A stretch of 64,000 nucleotides of DNA from Leucothrix pacifica (GTDB lineage Bacteria; Pseudomonadota; Gammaproteobacteria; Thiotrichales; Thiotrichaceae), in NCBI RefSeq assembly GCF_003172875.1, contig NZ_QGKM01000055.1:1-64000 (forward strand), given 5' to 3'. The position numbers were made by a program, and so were the translations under genes. The notes beneath the pieces are model-generated. The model searched no databases, was not told the DNA's origin, and saw nothing but the letters and a program-made list of their open reading frames with translations. Numbering within the stretch: position 1 is the first letter of the stretch; every line of letters starts with the position of its first letter. This document shows, one piece after another, positions 53,959 to 63,006 of the stretch.

Positions 53959-54354
53959 ATGAAACTCTTAAAGACAATCATGATTGCTGGTTTGCTAACA
54001 GTGAGTACTGCTGCACTTGCTCATACCGGAATAAAATCGACCTACCCTGCTAATGAGCAAATGCTGGAAGCAGCTCCACAGCAGTTAACTCTTAACTTTG
54101 GCGCACCTGTACGATTGATGAAAGTGATCTTGATGGATGGTGATCACAAAGACCTGAAGATTGGTTTCAAACCTGGTGCAGAGGCAGGCACATCTTTCAA
54201 AATTGCCGTACCAGAAATCGAAGTTGGCGAATACATGGTGAGTTGGGTATCTATGGGTAAAGATGGTCACAAAATGTCTGGCGACTTCAGTTTCATGGTC
54301 CACGGTGAAGGCATGAGCCATGATGACGGGCACGATGATGATCACGCCACCTAA
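53959..54354 (+). CDS. copC: Periplasmic copper-binding protein CopC
   Basis: A 131-residue protein with signal peptide 1-21 (TVSTAALA-HTG), so the mature protein begins with the Cu(II)-binding His, as in CopC. Cupredoxin-like fold with HKMSGDFSFMV. It ends in a His/Asp-rich tail (SHDDGHDDDHAT). The DNA after the stop keeps coding for similar His/Asp triplets, suggesting the tail has been shortened by a recent mutation. Confidence 0.92.
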   Translation: MKLLKTIMIAGLLTVSTAALAHTGIKSTYPANEQMLEAAPQQLTLNFGAPVRLMKVILMDGDHKDLKIGFKPGAEAGTSFKIAVPEIEVGEYMVSWVSMGKDGHKMSGDFSFMVHGEGMSHDDGHDDDHAT

Positions 54355-54444
54355 CACAAAGGTGAGCACAAAGACGATGGTCACTAACAATTAATGCTGC
54401 GCGCGGAGCTGTTTCGACACTCCGCGCTTTATAAGGATGAAATA

Positions 54445-55329
54445 ATGACCGACCTATCACCTTGGTTAATCGCAACTTTTAGTAGCAAGCTACTGCTTTA
54501 TATCGCTTATGCCATGTCTATTGGTGGTATCGCGGCGACCTTTATGATTCAGCGGTACAAGCCCCAGCATTTACCTTTTCTTAGTTACACCCAATGGGGA
54601 GTCTTACTTGGTTTGTGCTTTTCAAGCTTAGATTTTTTTGTGCAGGTGGGCTCGTTTTCAGAGTCGGGCTTAGCTGGTATGTGGGATCCGATGTACATTG
54701 ACATTCTCTGGCAGTCCAGTGCTGGCTTAAGCTACAAACTTCGACTTGCCGGCTGGTTTGGGCTACTGTTTCTAGTACTGGCCATGCGGTTAAATGCCAC
54801 TCATGCAAAACCACTCTCCCTAATGGCGCTGCTCGTATCCCTTCTAATCGCAGCGTCATTTAGTATGGTCGGGCATACCGCAGAACAAGCGATCTGGGTC
54901 AGGCTAGCGCTTGTCTTACACATATTTATCGCAATGTGGTGGATTGGCTTACTACTCCCACTAACTCATTGGTGTAAAGAATTTCCGGCTAATACCTTGC
55001 AACAACTCATGCATGAATTTGGAAAACAGGCGTCAATATTAGTGTCATTGCTGCTGATGGCAGGTGTTGGTATTTCTTATGCGCTGGAAGGCGACTTCAA
55101 GACACTATTTAACAGTGTGCATGGCAATACTTTATTACTAAAACTCGGTGTGGTTGCCTTAATCTTATCACTGGCAGCACTCCACAAATTTAGACTAGTT
55201 CCTAACATAAAAAATCAGCAGTCCGCTTTAGCATTACGTGCTTCCATTCAGATAGAAATGAGAATCGCATTGTTAATTTTAATCATTACCGCGGTGCTCA
55301 GTACATTAGTTGGGCCATCACATCTTTAA
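54445..55329 (+). CDS. copD: Inner-membrane copper protein CopD
   Basis: About 294 residues and eight membrane helices with the CopD pattern; His residues occur in helices (SMVGHTAEQAIW, LVLHIFIAMWWIGLLLP). Partner of CopC in moving copper into or across the inner membrane. The ATG at 54445 has AAGGATG upstream. Confidence 0.9.
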   Translation: MTDLSPWLIATFSSKLLLYIAYAMSIGGIAATFMIQRYKPQHLPFLSYTQWGVLLGLCFSSLDFFVQVGSFSESGLAGMWDPMYIDILWQSSAGLSYKLRLAGWFGLLFLVLAMRLNATHAKPLSLMALLVSLLIAASFSMVGHTAEQAIWVRLALVLHIFIAMWWIGLLLPLTHWCKEFPANTLQQLMHEFGKQASILVSLLLMAGVGISYALEGDFKTLFNSVHGNTLLLKLGVVALILSLAALHKFRLVPNIKNQQSALALRASIQIEMRIALLILIITAVLSTLVGPSHL

Positions 55330-55340
55330 AGGAAAATATT

Positions 55341-55895
55341 ATGGAAAATAAAACATACATAACAACTATTTCAGTGCTACTAATCAGTATCGCTGTTAGT
55401 GCTTTTATTTTAGCTAAGTTAGTTAATGCCGATACCGGAAAACTTGCAGATATGGCAGCTATTCAAACTGACGATGCTGTTAAAACTGAAAAAACACCCG
55501 CAGCAGAAATACCCAAAACCCTACCATTAGTCACTGTTTATAAAAGCGCTACTTGTGGCTGTTGCTCAGCATGGATTGATCACATGAAAGATAACGGATT
55601 CCCTGTTGAAGCACATAATTCTGAAAACCTTAAAGAGTACAAAGTCAAAGCAAAACTAGGTGCTGGCTTAGGGTCATGTCATACCGCATTTGTCGGTGAC
55701 TACGCGATCGAGGGACATGTCCCTGCCGATGATGTAAAGCGACTACTCACCGAGAAACCTGATATTTCAGGTTTGACGGCTCCCGGTATGCCGATGAATT
55801 CACCTGGAATGGCCGTTAAAGGCAGTAAACCCTCGGCCTATGATGTGATTAGCTTTAAAGATGGGAACACGGTTGGTGTATTTAGCCAATATTAA
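55341..55895 (+). CDS. DUF411 metal-binding protein
   Basis: A 184-residue exported or anchored protein (hydrophobic residues 8-27). The DUF411 domain has a Cys cluster SATCGCCSAWIDHM and GSCHTAFVGDYAIEGHVPADDV. An added Met/Pro-rich loop (GMPMNSPGMAVKG) follows. DUF411 proteins are frequent in copper operons and are thought to bind copper in the periplasm. Eleven bases after copD. Confidence 0.88.
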   Translation: MENKTYITTISVLLISIAVSAFILAKLVNADTGKLADMAAIQTDDAVKTEKTPAAEIPKTLPLVTVYKSATCGCCSAWIDHMKDNGFPVEAHNSENLKEYKVKAKLGAGLGSCHTAFVGDYAIEGHVPADDVKRLLTEKPDISGLTAPGMPMNSPGMAVKGSKPSAYDVISFKDGNTVGVFSQY

Positions 55896-55925
55896 TCTCA
55901 AGTACTTATAATTAGCGCCCTTATT

Positions 55926-56372
55926 ATGAACAAAACATTACCTAACTTCTTATTGATAAGCTCGTTGGCTTTGATCTTTTTAGCAGGTTGTTCTCAAGAC
56001 AAATCAAATGAACCCGTTTCAGGTCGTTGGTATACGCCAAACCAACTAGCCTTAGGAAAAACTATCTTTGCCGACAACTGTGCAGCCTGTCATGGCACCA
56101 ACGCACAAAGCATACCGAATTGGCAGCAGTCTCTTGCTGATGGTAGCTACCCGCCACCGCCACTAAATGGTTCTGCCCATGCATGGCATCACCCACTGAA
56201 CCTATTAGTGAGGACTATCGAAGAAGGCGGCGCTGCGGTGGGAGGAAAGATGCCAGCCTTCAAAAATGTGCTTAATAAACAAGAACAGCTTGCCGCTATT
56301 GCATTCTTCCAAAGCTATTGGGACGACCGTATATATCAAATCTGGAAAGAAAATGGCGGTTTGACTAAGTAA
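55926..56372 (+). CDS. Lipoprotein c-type cytochrome
   Basis: A 148-residue protein with lipobox FLAG-C22 and one heme site CAACH; the likely Met ligand is in GKMPAFKNVL. Located between DUF411 and a multicopper oxidase, it could pass electrons to or from the oxidase during Cu(I) oxidation. The role is an inference; family assignment is clear. Confidence 0.88.
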   Translation: MNKTLPNFLLISSLALIFLAGCSQDKSNEPVSGRWYTPNQLALGKTIFADNCAACHGTNAQSIPNWQQSLADGSYPPPPLNGSAHAWHHPLNLLVRTIEEGGAAVGGKMPAFKNVLNKQEQLAAIAFFQSYWDDRIYQIWKENGGLTK

Positions 56373-56463
56373 TGTGTACTTATATTTAGTTCACTTCATT
56401 GATGGATAAGCTTACCCTTAATCAGCGTTAAGGATAAATCAGGCAACCCGTGGGAAAGAAATT

Positions 56464-57957
56464 ATGAAAAACAAAACAAACTTCGCAAAGAGCAAAGTAA
56501 GTAGTCGTCGTCGATTTATTAAATCCCTGACTGCAATCAACTTGCTTCCTTTCATTATGTCAACGACAGTTAATGCTGATAGTACCAAGCCTGTTAGGAG
56601 TACAAATACTTTTGCAGTACCACCTCTGGCCTCAGGTAAGCGTAGTGGCAAGACTGTTAATTTTAATTTGAAACTTGGCGTGTCTCAGACTCAGTTCTTC
56701 AAGGGTGTTAATACCGCAACACTTGGGATCAACCAAAGCTATCTCGGTCCAGTGCTTAGAGCCAAACGAGGTGACAAGGTTCGTATCACTGTTGAGAATC
56801 AAATTGGTGTCGGCTCAACCTTGCATTGGCACGGCATGATGCTCCCCGCCAGCATGGATGGAGGACCTCATCAGGAAATCAAGAATGGTGAAAGCTGGGT
56901 ATCAGAATATGAAATCAAGCAAGAAGCCAGTACATTGTGGTATCACTCTCACCAAATGCATCAAACTGGTGCACAGGTCTACTATGGATTAGCCGGACTT
57001 TTTATTCTTGATGACGACGACAGTCATCAACTGGGATTACCACACGAATACGGTGTCGATGATATTCCTTGTACCATTCAGGATCGTCGCTTTAAACGGG
57101 ATGGTAACCTAAGTTACATAGACTCAATGCACGATCGAATGATGGGTATGGAGGGGAACACTATTTTAGTCAATGGCGTTGTAACTCCAGTACTAAAAGC
57201 CCAGCGTTCGTTGCTACGGTTAAGATTACACAATGGCTCAAATGCACGAACTTATCAGCTAGCCTTTAGTGATGAGCGCAGTTTTCAGGTTATTGCGAGT
57301 GATGGTGGTTTTTTAGCAGCGCCAGTAACCGTCAAGTCATTACGACTTGCAGTTGGAGAACGTATAGAAGTACTCGTAGATGTATCTGATAGAAAAGTCG
57401 TTCAACTACAAAGCCAACAGTCTTCCGGTGGTGGCATGATGAGAATGATGAGTGGTGGAAGTGAACCCTTTACAGTAATGACAATTGATGCCAAACAGGT
57501 AAAAGAATCAGCTCATACTATACCCAAGACATTACGGGCCATGAAGGCTATCCCTGATCCTAAAGACGCCATTAAAACTCGTCAATTTGACCTACAGATG
57601 GGTATGGGAATGATGGGAGGCGGTTTTCGTATTAACGGTAAAAGCATGGATATTTCCCGTATCGATTTCGAAGTAAAGCGCAATAGTACTGAAATTTGGG
57701 AGGTCCGAAACGACTCACCAATGGCACACCCGTTTCATGTGCATAATGTACAGTTTCACATCCTAGATCGAAATGGAAAGAAGCCAACACAAATTGAGTC
57801 AGGCCTGAAAGATACGGTATTAGTGCAGAGAGGTGAAGTGGTTCGAATCATTATGACCTTCCCTGAGTACTCCGATTCCAAAATTCCTTATATGTACCAC
57901 TGTCATATTCTGGAACACGAAGATCAAGGAATGATGGGGCAATTTGTTGTGGTGTGA
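56464..57957 (+). CDS. Multicopper oxidase (CueO/bilirubin-oxidase-like), Tat-exported
   Basis: A 497-residue protein. Tat motif SRRRFIKS (14-21). Copper motifs HWHGMM, HSHQMH, HPFHVHNVQF and HCHILEHEDQGMM. Two Met-rich stretches (GGGMMRMMSGG and MGMGMMGGGF) may form a cuprous site as in CueO. Different subfamily from the CopA oxidase at 51151. AAGAAA-type site before the ATG; last plus-strand gene of the copper operon. Confidence 0.93.
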   Translation: MKNKTNFAKSKVSSRRRFIKSLTAINLLPFIMSTTVNADSTKPVRSTNTFAVPPLASGKRSGKTVNFNLKLGVSQTQFFKGVNTATLGINQSYLGPVLRAKRGDKVRITVENQIGVGSTLHWHGMMLPASMDGGPHQEIKNGESWVSEYEIKQEASTLWYHSHQMHQTGAQVYYGLAGLFILDDDDSHQLGLPHEYGVDDIPCTIQDRRFKRDGNLSYIDSMHDRMMGMEGNTILVNGVVTPVLKAQRSLLRLRLHNGSNARTYQLAFSDERSFQVIASDGGFLAAPVTVKSLRLAVGERIEVLVDVSDRKVVQLQSQQSSGGGMMRMMSGGSEPFTVMTIDAKQVKESAHTIPKTLRAMKAIPDPKDAIKTRQFDLQMGMGMMGGGFRINGKSMDISRIDFEVKRNSTEIWEVRNDSPMAHPFHVHNVQFHILDRNGKKPTQIESGLKDTVLVQRGEVVRIIMTFPEYSDSKIPYMYHCHILEHEDQGMMGQFVVV

Positions 57958-58184
57958 GCGACTTACCACTGGTGGATATAGCTTGTTTCTCATAATTTAC
58001 CCACTATGAAACATTTTATTAAAACACTAGCAGAGGGAGTAATTGTAGTATCGGTTCTTTTTACCCCGCTCTGAGTTGTACGCGAATGACAATATTTAGA
58101 ACTACGAGTGCTTTCTTCCTGTTTTCGCTTTGTAAATGATTGCTTGGTAAGCTGAATCTATTGTCATGGTTTTAAACGGGCTAA
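57958..58184. other. Intergenic stretch after the second oxidase
   Basis: No intact gene. A frame at 58006 begins like a secreted protein (MKHFIKTLAEGVIVVSVLFT) but stops after 22 codons. Otherwise AT-rich DNA. Confidence 0.35.
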
Positions 58185-58325
58185 TTATTTTTTTTCAATG
58201 GTAGGACATTAGTCCGTTTAACAATTAATGGATGAGCAGAGGTATTGTGTTTGCGGAACTCATGATGAAAGTTGGAGCCAATCGATCCGATGTAACCAAT
58301 GACATTTCCTTGTGCATCACCAAGT
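58185..58325 (-). pseudogene. C-terminal fragment of an M23 peptidase
   Basis: The minus-strand frame reads GDAQGNVIGYIGSIGS, then NFHHEFRKHNTSAHPL, and aligns with the end of the M23 protein at 44569 (AQGDVIGYVGSTGLATGPNLHYEFRKNN). The ATG-P part is missing and the rest of the gene is gone. It joins the end of the HlyD-like gene directly, so it marks a deletion or recombination scar. Confidence 0.78.
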
Positions 58326-59468
58326 AATTCTCCCATTCATGCCAACCGGTAACTTACTTTGCTCTATAAAGCTTAGTCTGACTTCTTGTGTTCTTGCTTT
58401 CCCAGTGACAATACCAATCACTGAACGCAGGGATAATTTGTATCGCGCTTTGCCAGCTTGAAAATAGATGTCATTAGCTGTTTTCAGGCTGGTTAATTCA
58501 TGACTTGATAGCGCTGCAGAAACCTCAATATCACTCACCGAGATTAATTGAAATGCCCTCTCACCCGGTCCTATTCTTTGGCCTTGTTGTACTTCACGGT
58601 GAACGATTTGTCCATCAAATGGTGCTACGAGCGTACAACGAGAAACCATTATTTTTTCTGTTTCCAAGCTTGCAAGACTAGCTGTTAACTTAGCCTCAAT
58701 CGCCTTTATATCTGTTCTTGCCGCGTCTAAATTACTTTCTGCCGCTAACGTCAGAGACTGACGTGCCTTGACCCTCGCCATAGCAGCATCCGTTTTCGCC
58801 TGAGTGGTTGCAATATCTGATTGCACACCGATAAGTGCTGATTGGACAGCGTCACACTCAGCTTGTGCTGCTTGGTACTCTGTCAGTGCTTTATCCAGTT
58901 CTTGTTGCGAAATGAGTCGTTGCTGACGAAGATTACGACTTCTCTGAAGTTCAATGTTAGCAAGATGGCATTTAGCAGTATCTGCTTTCACTCTTGATTT
59001 AGCTGCTAAGTATTTTGCTTTGGCAAGTGCAATACCTGAGCGTTGAGCTGTTGCTTCTGCTTCAAGTAATTCCTCATTGGCTTTACTAGATGCGATATCA
59101 CTTTTGCGAGATTGGATCAAAGATTTTGCTGACAAAAGTTGTGCCCTAACAGTTTCAACATCCGCTTTTGCTTTATCCAACTTTGCGTCATATTCCCGAC
59201 AATCCAATTCGACAAGTTTATCACCCCGAATCACTGTATCACCAACTTCGGTATAAATAACGCCTACATTTGCTGCTATTTCAGCACTCACTAGTGCATC
59301 TTTCAGACTCAGAATACTAGCGGGCACACTCCGTTGCAAAACCTGTTCTTCTTGCACTTTATCAGTGTCAACTTCATTTGCCAGTGAAGTGCTTTGTATC
59401 AGGATAGAATAAAATATAACCCCGAAACAAACTCTAATAGCGGCAACCTGCTTTGTAGGTAAACTCAT
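58317..59468 (-). CDS. HlyD-like periplasmic adaptor protein
   Basis: A 383-residue membrane-fusion protein: signal peptide (residues about 10-30), a split lipoyl domain (VGVIYTEVGDTVIRGDKLVEL and VSRCTLVAPFDGQIVHREV), a very long coiled coil between them (about 85-270), and a beta-barrel end. The frame stops soon after GMNGRITW, at the junction with an M23 fragment, so the C terminus may be trimmed. No cognate inner-membrane pump is adjacent except CusA, which already has CusB. It may be a second adaptor. Confidence 0.85.
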   Translation of the reverse strand: MSLPTKQVAAIRVCFGVIFYSILIQSTSLANEVDTDKVQEEQVLQRSVPASILSLKDALVSAEIAANVGVIYTEVGDTVIRGDKLVELDCREYDAKLDKAKADVETVRAQLLSAKSLIQSRKSDIASSKANEELLEAEATAQRSGIALAKAKYLAAKSRVKADTAKCHLANIELQRSRNLRQQRLISQQELDKALTEYQAAQAECDAVQSALIGVQSDIATTQAKTDAAMARVKARQSLTLAAESNLDAARTDIKAIEAKLTASLASLETEKIMVSRCTLVAPFDGQIVHREVQQGQRIGPGERAFQLISVSDIEVSAALSSHELTSLKTANDIYFQAGKARYKLSLRSVIGIVTGKARTQEVRLSFIEQSKLPVGMNGRITW

Positions 59469-59496
59469 GATGACTCCATCTTGTTTTTCTTAATAA

Positions 59497-59520
59497 CATC
59501 ACTAGTAAGGCGTAGTGATG
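59497..59520 (-). terminator. Hairpin between the bufferin-like gene and hlyD
   Basis: CATCACTA (59497-59504) and TAGTGATG (59513-59520) form a perfect 8-bp stem with an 8-base loop. No T run follows on the minus strand, so it may be a partial terminator or an mRNA-stabilising end for the small gene. Confidence 0.45.
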
Positions 59521-59573
59521 CTTTAAAAATACTACACAGTTATGTATTGCTTGCCTTACCTGCGCAGAGAACC

Positions 59574-59852
59574 TCACATTTTCATGCCGTCATCTTCCAT
59601 TACCGTACCACCAGCAATTTTGTCGCAAGTACCTTTGGGTAATGTAATCCACTCTTCAGGGCCATAGTCTTCTTCAGACATTCCAGCACACGCATGTTCA
59701 CTGGTACCACAATCATTCATACCAGCTTTGACAATACCAGCACAACGCTCTGTTTCAGGCTTCTTTTCTTCATCAGCATTTGTTACGCCCACTGTACCTA
59801 GTGCTAGCACACCGCTAATTGCGGCACTGATTAATAACTTGTTTTGAGACAT
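59574..59852 (-). CDS. DUF2282 protein (BufA1-like bufferin precursor), orphan
   Basis: A 92-residue protein with Sec signal peptide (SAAISGVLALGTVGVTNADE) and four cysteines, C37, C48, C55, C76, in the DUF2282 pattern: ERCAGIVKAGMNDCGTSEHACAG and EEWITLPKGTCDKIAGG. DUF2282 peptides are BufA1 bufferins, copper-chelating RiPPs whose Cys are modified by a DUF692 enzyme (BufB) with BufC. No such partners are in this window. The ATG at 59852 has GAGG upstream. It lies between cusA and hlyD on the same strand. Confidence 0.88.
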   Translation of the reverse strand: MSQNKLLISAAISGVLALGTVGVTNADEEKKPETERCAGIVKAGMNDCGTSEHACAGMSEEDYGPEEWITLPKGTCDKIAGGTVMEDDGMKM

Positions 59853-59888
59853 TTTATTTTCCTCGTTAGTCAATAAATTTTCACAGCA

Positions 59889-62800
59889 TTAAAGGCTTCG
59901 ACGTTTCCAGATTAAGTAAATAGCTGGTATCACCAAAAGCGAAAGCAATGGCGCTGTAACCATTCCCCCTATCATCGGTGCTGCAATACGCTGCATCACC
60001 TCAGAACCCGTTCCACTACCCAACATAATTGGGACTAATCCCGCAATGATGACTGCTACAGTCATTGCTTTTGGGCGAACCCGCATGACCGCACCTTCCA
60101 TAATTGCTTCTCGTAAATCTGACTCTTTTTGTATCCCCCCTTTGTAGTCTTTTAACGCATTATCTAAATACACCAACATGATGACACCAAACTCCGCAGC
60201 AACACCTGCGAGAGCAATAAAGCCAACCATAACAGCTACTGAGACATTGAAATCCAGCAACCACAGGTACCAAACGCCTCCAGCTAACGCAAAAGGCAAT
60301 GACAACATAACAACTAAGGCAGACACCATGTTGTTAAAGGTTAAATAGAGGAGAATGAAGATAATCACGAGTGTCATTGGAACCAAGAGTTTTAACTTTT
60401 CTTCCACACGTAGCATGTACTCATACTGCCCTGCCCACGTAATAGAATAACCGGGAGGTAATTTGACTTTCTCTGCGACTCTTGCTTGTGCGTTGCTGAG
60501 ATAACTACCGAGATCTACCCCGCGAATATCAACAAATGTCCACCCATTAAGACGTGCGTTCTCAGTCTTAATCATTGGCGGCCCTTCGGTAAATTGCAGG
60601 CTAGCAACACGCGACAATGGGATGTGTTCACCCGTTGGGGTCACAATGGGTAACTCTAGTAACTTATCAATGTTATCTCTGGTATGACGGGGATACCTTA
60701 AATTAACGGGATAACGCTCAAGACCCTCGACGGTGCTGGTAACATTAGCCCCACCCACCGCTGAACCAACAACATTTTGTATATCCTCTATACTCAAACC
60801 GAGCCTTGCCGCAGCTTGTCGGTCTGGAATAACTTCGATATATCGTCCACCAGATACCCGTTCAGAAAACACTGAGGCGGTTCCTTCAAGATCACCTAAT
60901 GCTGACTCAATATCTTTACCTATATCCTCGATAACTTTGAGGTCTTGACCAGCTACCTTGATACCTACCGGTGTCTTTATCCCGGTCGCTAACATATCGA
61001 TTCGCGTTTTTATCGGTTGCACCCATGCATTGGTTAAACCGGGAAAGTCGACGGTATTATTTAACTCAGCAATCAACTTTTTAAGCGTCATGCCTTCCCG
61101 CCACTCGGACTTATCCTTCAAAAGAATCGTGGTTTCAATCATGGTCAAAGGAGCTGGGTCAGTGGCTGTTTCTGCACGTCCTATTTTTCCAAAAACACGC
61201 TCAACTTCCGGTAGTGTCTTGATCAAACGATCTGTTTGTATCAGCATTTCCTGAGCCTTACCGATGGATACACCCGGTAAGGTTGTTGGCATATACAGTA
61301 AGTCGCCTTCTTCCAGTTCTGGCATAAACTCTGAGCCGAGCTGCTTGTAAGGAATAACAAGAGACGCCATCCCCACAAGTGCAAAAATAATGGTTAGCTT
61401 TGGCCAGTTTAAACACGCTTTGAGTAATGGCTTATACAGTGCAATGAGAAACCTAGAGATCGGGTTTTTCTGTTCATTGGGGATATGCCCCCGTATAAAA
61501 TACCCCATTAGCACAGGGATCAAAGTCACTGACAAGCCTGCTGATGCTGCCATCGCATACGTTTTTGTATAAGCAAGCGGGGAAAACATCCTGCCTTCCT
61601 GTGCTTCCAACATGAACACGGGTACAAAGCTCAAGGTGATAATCAGCAATGAGAAAAACAATGCTGGCCCAACTTCGGATGCAGCCCGCTCAATGACCTC
61701 CCAACGATCTTCTTGCTGCCCGTTTTCCTGCCAGTGCTCTAAGTGTTTATGTGCGTTTTCGATCATGACGATAGCGGCATCGACCATCGCACCAATGGCG
61801 ATAGCGATACCGCCTAAAGACATGATATTGGCATTAATCCCCTGTTGCTGCATCACAATGAACGCAATCAATACGCCAAGCGGTAAGCTAATAATGGCCA
61901 CAAATGCAGAACGCAAATGGAATAAGAACAGCACGCAGACCACTGCAACCGCAATAAACTCCTCACCCAGCTTAAAGGTCAAGTTATCAACTGCGCTTTC
62001 GATTAACTCCGAGCGGTCATAAGTCGGGACTATCTCAACACCATCGGGTAAACCGGCTTTGAGTGTCTCCAGTTTTTCCTTAACTCGGTTGATGACATCC
62101 AGAGCATTCTCGCCAAAACGCATCACGACAATGCCGCCTACGACTTCGCCCTCACCGTCAAGGTCAACAATGCCACGACGCATTTGCGGCCCTAGCTGAA
62201 TACTGGCGACGTCCCGTAGTAGTATTGGCGTGCCGGTTTCAGCATTCACCCCAACCGGAATCAACTCAATATCCTGTAAGTTACTAAGATAACCTTTTGC
62301 CCGAATCATGTATTCGGCCTCAGCAACCTCCATCACTGAACCGCTGGTTTCTTTATTGCCAGCCTGAATAGCACGTTTCAGGTTTTCCAGAGTCAGGTTG
62401 TAGGCTCTTAATCGTTGTGGATCTGCAGTGATTTGATACTGCTTAACCATCCCGCCAACCGTCGCTACCTCAGAAACCCCCGGCACTGTTTGCAATTCAA
62501 ACTTTAAAAACCAGTCCTGCAGACTTCGCAACTGCGATAAATCATGAGAGTTTGTTCTATCAACCAAGGCGTATTCATACACCCAACCGACACCGGTTGC
62601 ATCCGGCCCCAAACGCGGTTGAACATCGGCAGGTAACTGACTGGCTGCTTGACTTAAATACTCCAGCACCCGCGCCCTTGCCCAGTAGATATCCGTATTA
62701 TCCTCAAAAATGACATAAACGAATGAGTCACCAAAAAAAGAATAGCCACGAACAGCGGTTGCTTTAGGCACTGAAAGCATGGTGGTCGTAATTGGGTAAG

Positions 62801-62996
62801 TGACTTGATCTTCAACGACCTGTGGCGCCTGCCCCGCATAACTGGTTTTGATAATAACCTGAACATCAGAGAGATCAGGAATCGCATCTAATGGCGTCAT
62901 TTTGACCGAGATGATGCCCCAAACAGTCAGCAATCCGGACAGCATTAGCACCAAAAACCGTTGCTTTATAGAGAACGCAATGAGTTGTTTTAACAT
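59889..62996 (-). CDS. cusA: Heavy-metal RND efflux pump CusA
   Basis: A 1035-residue HME-RND transporter with twelve helices and two large periplasmic loops. The N terminus [16 protein letters not shown] and TM4 segment [21 protein letters not shown] carry the proton-relay Asp and Glu of CusA/CzcA. PDLSDVQV and the [15 protein letters not shown] form favour the Cu/Ag branch. Expels copper across the outer membrane with CusB and an outer-membrane channel (not in the window). Starts 10 bases after cusB. Confidence 0.94.
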   Translation of the reverse strand: MLKQLIAFSIKQRFLVLMLSGLLTVWGIISVKMTPLDAIPDLSDVQVIIKTSYAGQAPQVVEDQVTYPITTTMLSVPKATAVRGYSFFGDSFVYVIFEDNTDIYWARARVLEYLSQAASQLPADVQPRLGPDATGVGWVYEYALVDRTNSHDLSQLRSLQDWFLKFELQTVPGVSEVATVGGMVKQYQITADPQRLRAYNLTLENLKRAIQAGNKETSGSVMEVAEAEYMIRAKGYLSNLQDIELIPVGVNAETGTPILLRDVASIQLGPQMRRGIVDLDGEGEVVGGIVVMRFGENALDVINRVKEKLETLKAGLPDGVEIVPTYDRSELIESAVDNLTFKLGEEFIAVAVVCVLFLFHLRSAFVAIISLPLGVLIAFIVMQQQGINANIMSLGGIAIAIGAMVDAAIVMIENAHKHLEHWQENGQQEDRWEVIERAASEVGPALFFSLLIITLSFVPVFMLEAQEGRMFSPLAYTKTYAMAASAGLSVTLIPVLMGYFIRGHIPNEQKNPISRFLIALYKPLLKACLNWPKLTIIFALVGMASLVIPYKQLGSEFMPELEEGDLLYMPTTLPGVSIGKAQEMLIQTDRLIKTLPEVERVFGKIGRAETATDPAPLTMIETTILLKDKSEWREGMTLKKLIAELNNTVDFPGLTNAWVQPIKTRIDMLATGIKTPVGIKVAGQDLKVIEDIGKDIESALGDLEGTASVFSERVSGGRYIEVIPDRQAAARLGLSIEDIQNVVGSAVGGANVTSTVEGLERYPVNLRYPRHTRDNIDKLLELPIVTPTGEHIPLSRVASLQFTEGPPMIKTENARLNGWTFVDIRGVDLGSYLSNAQARVAEKVKLPPGYSITWAGQYEYMLRVEEKLKLLVPMTLVIIFILLYLTFNNMVSALVVMLSLPFALAGGVWYLWLLDFNVSVAVMVGFIALAGVAAEFGVIMLVYLDNALKDYKGGIQKESDLREAIMEGAVMRVRPKAMTVAVIIAGLVPIMLGSGTGSEVMQRIAAPMIGGMVTAPLLSLLVIPAIYLIWKRRSL

Positions 62997-63006
62997 GATG
63001 CTGTCT

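Noticed and set aside
55341-55895. DUF411 protein as a bufferin-modifying enzyme
   Set aside because: Its Cys cluster is a metal-binding thioredoxin-like DUF411 feature and there is no DUF692 TIM-barrel sequence.
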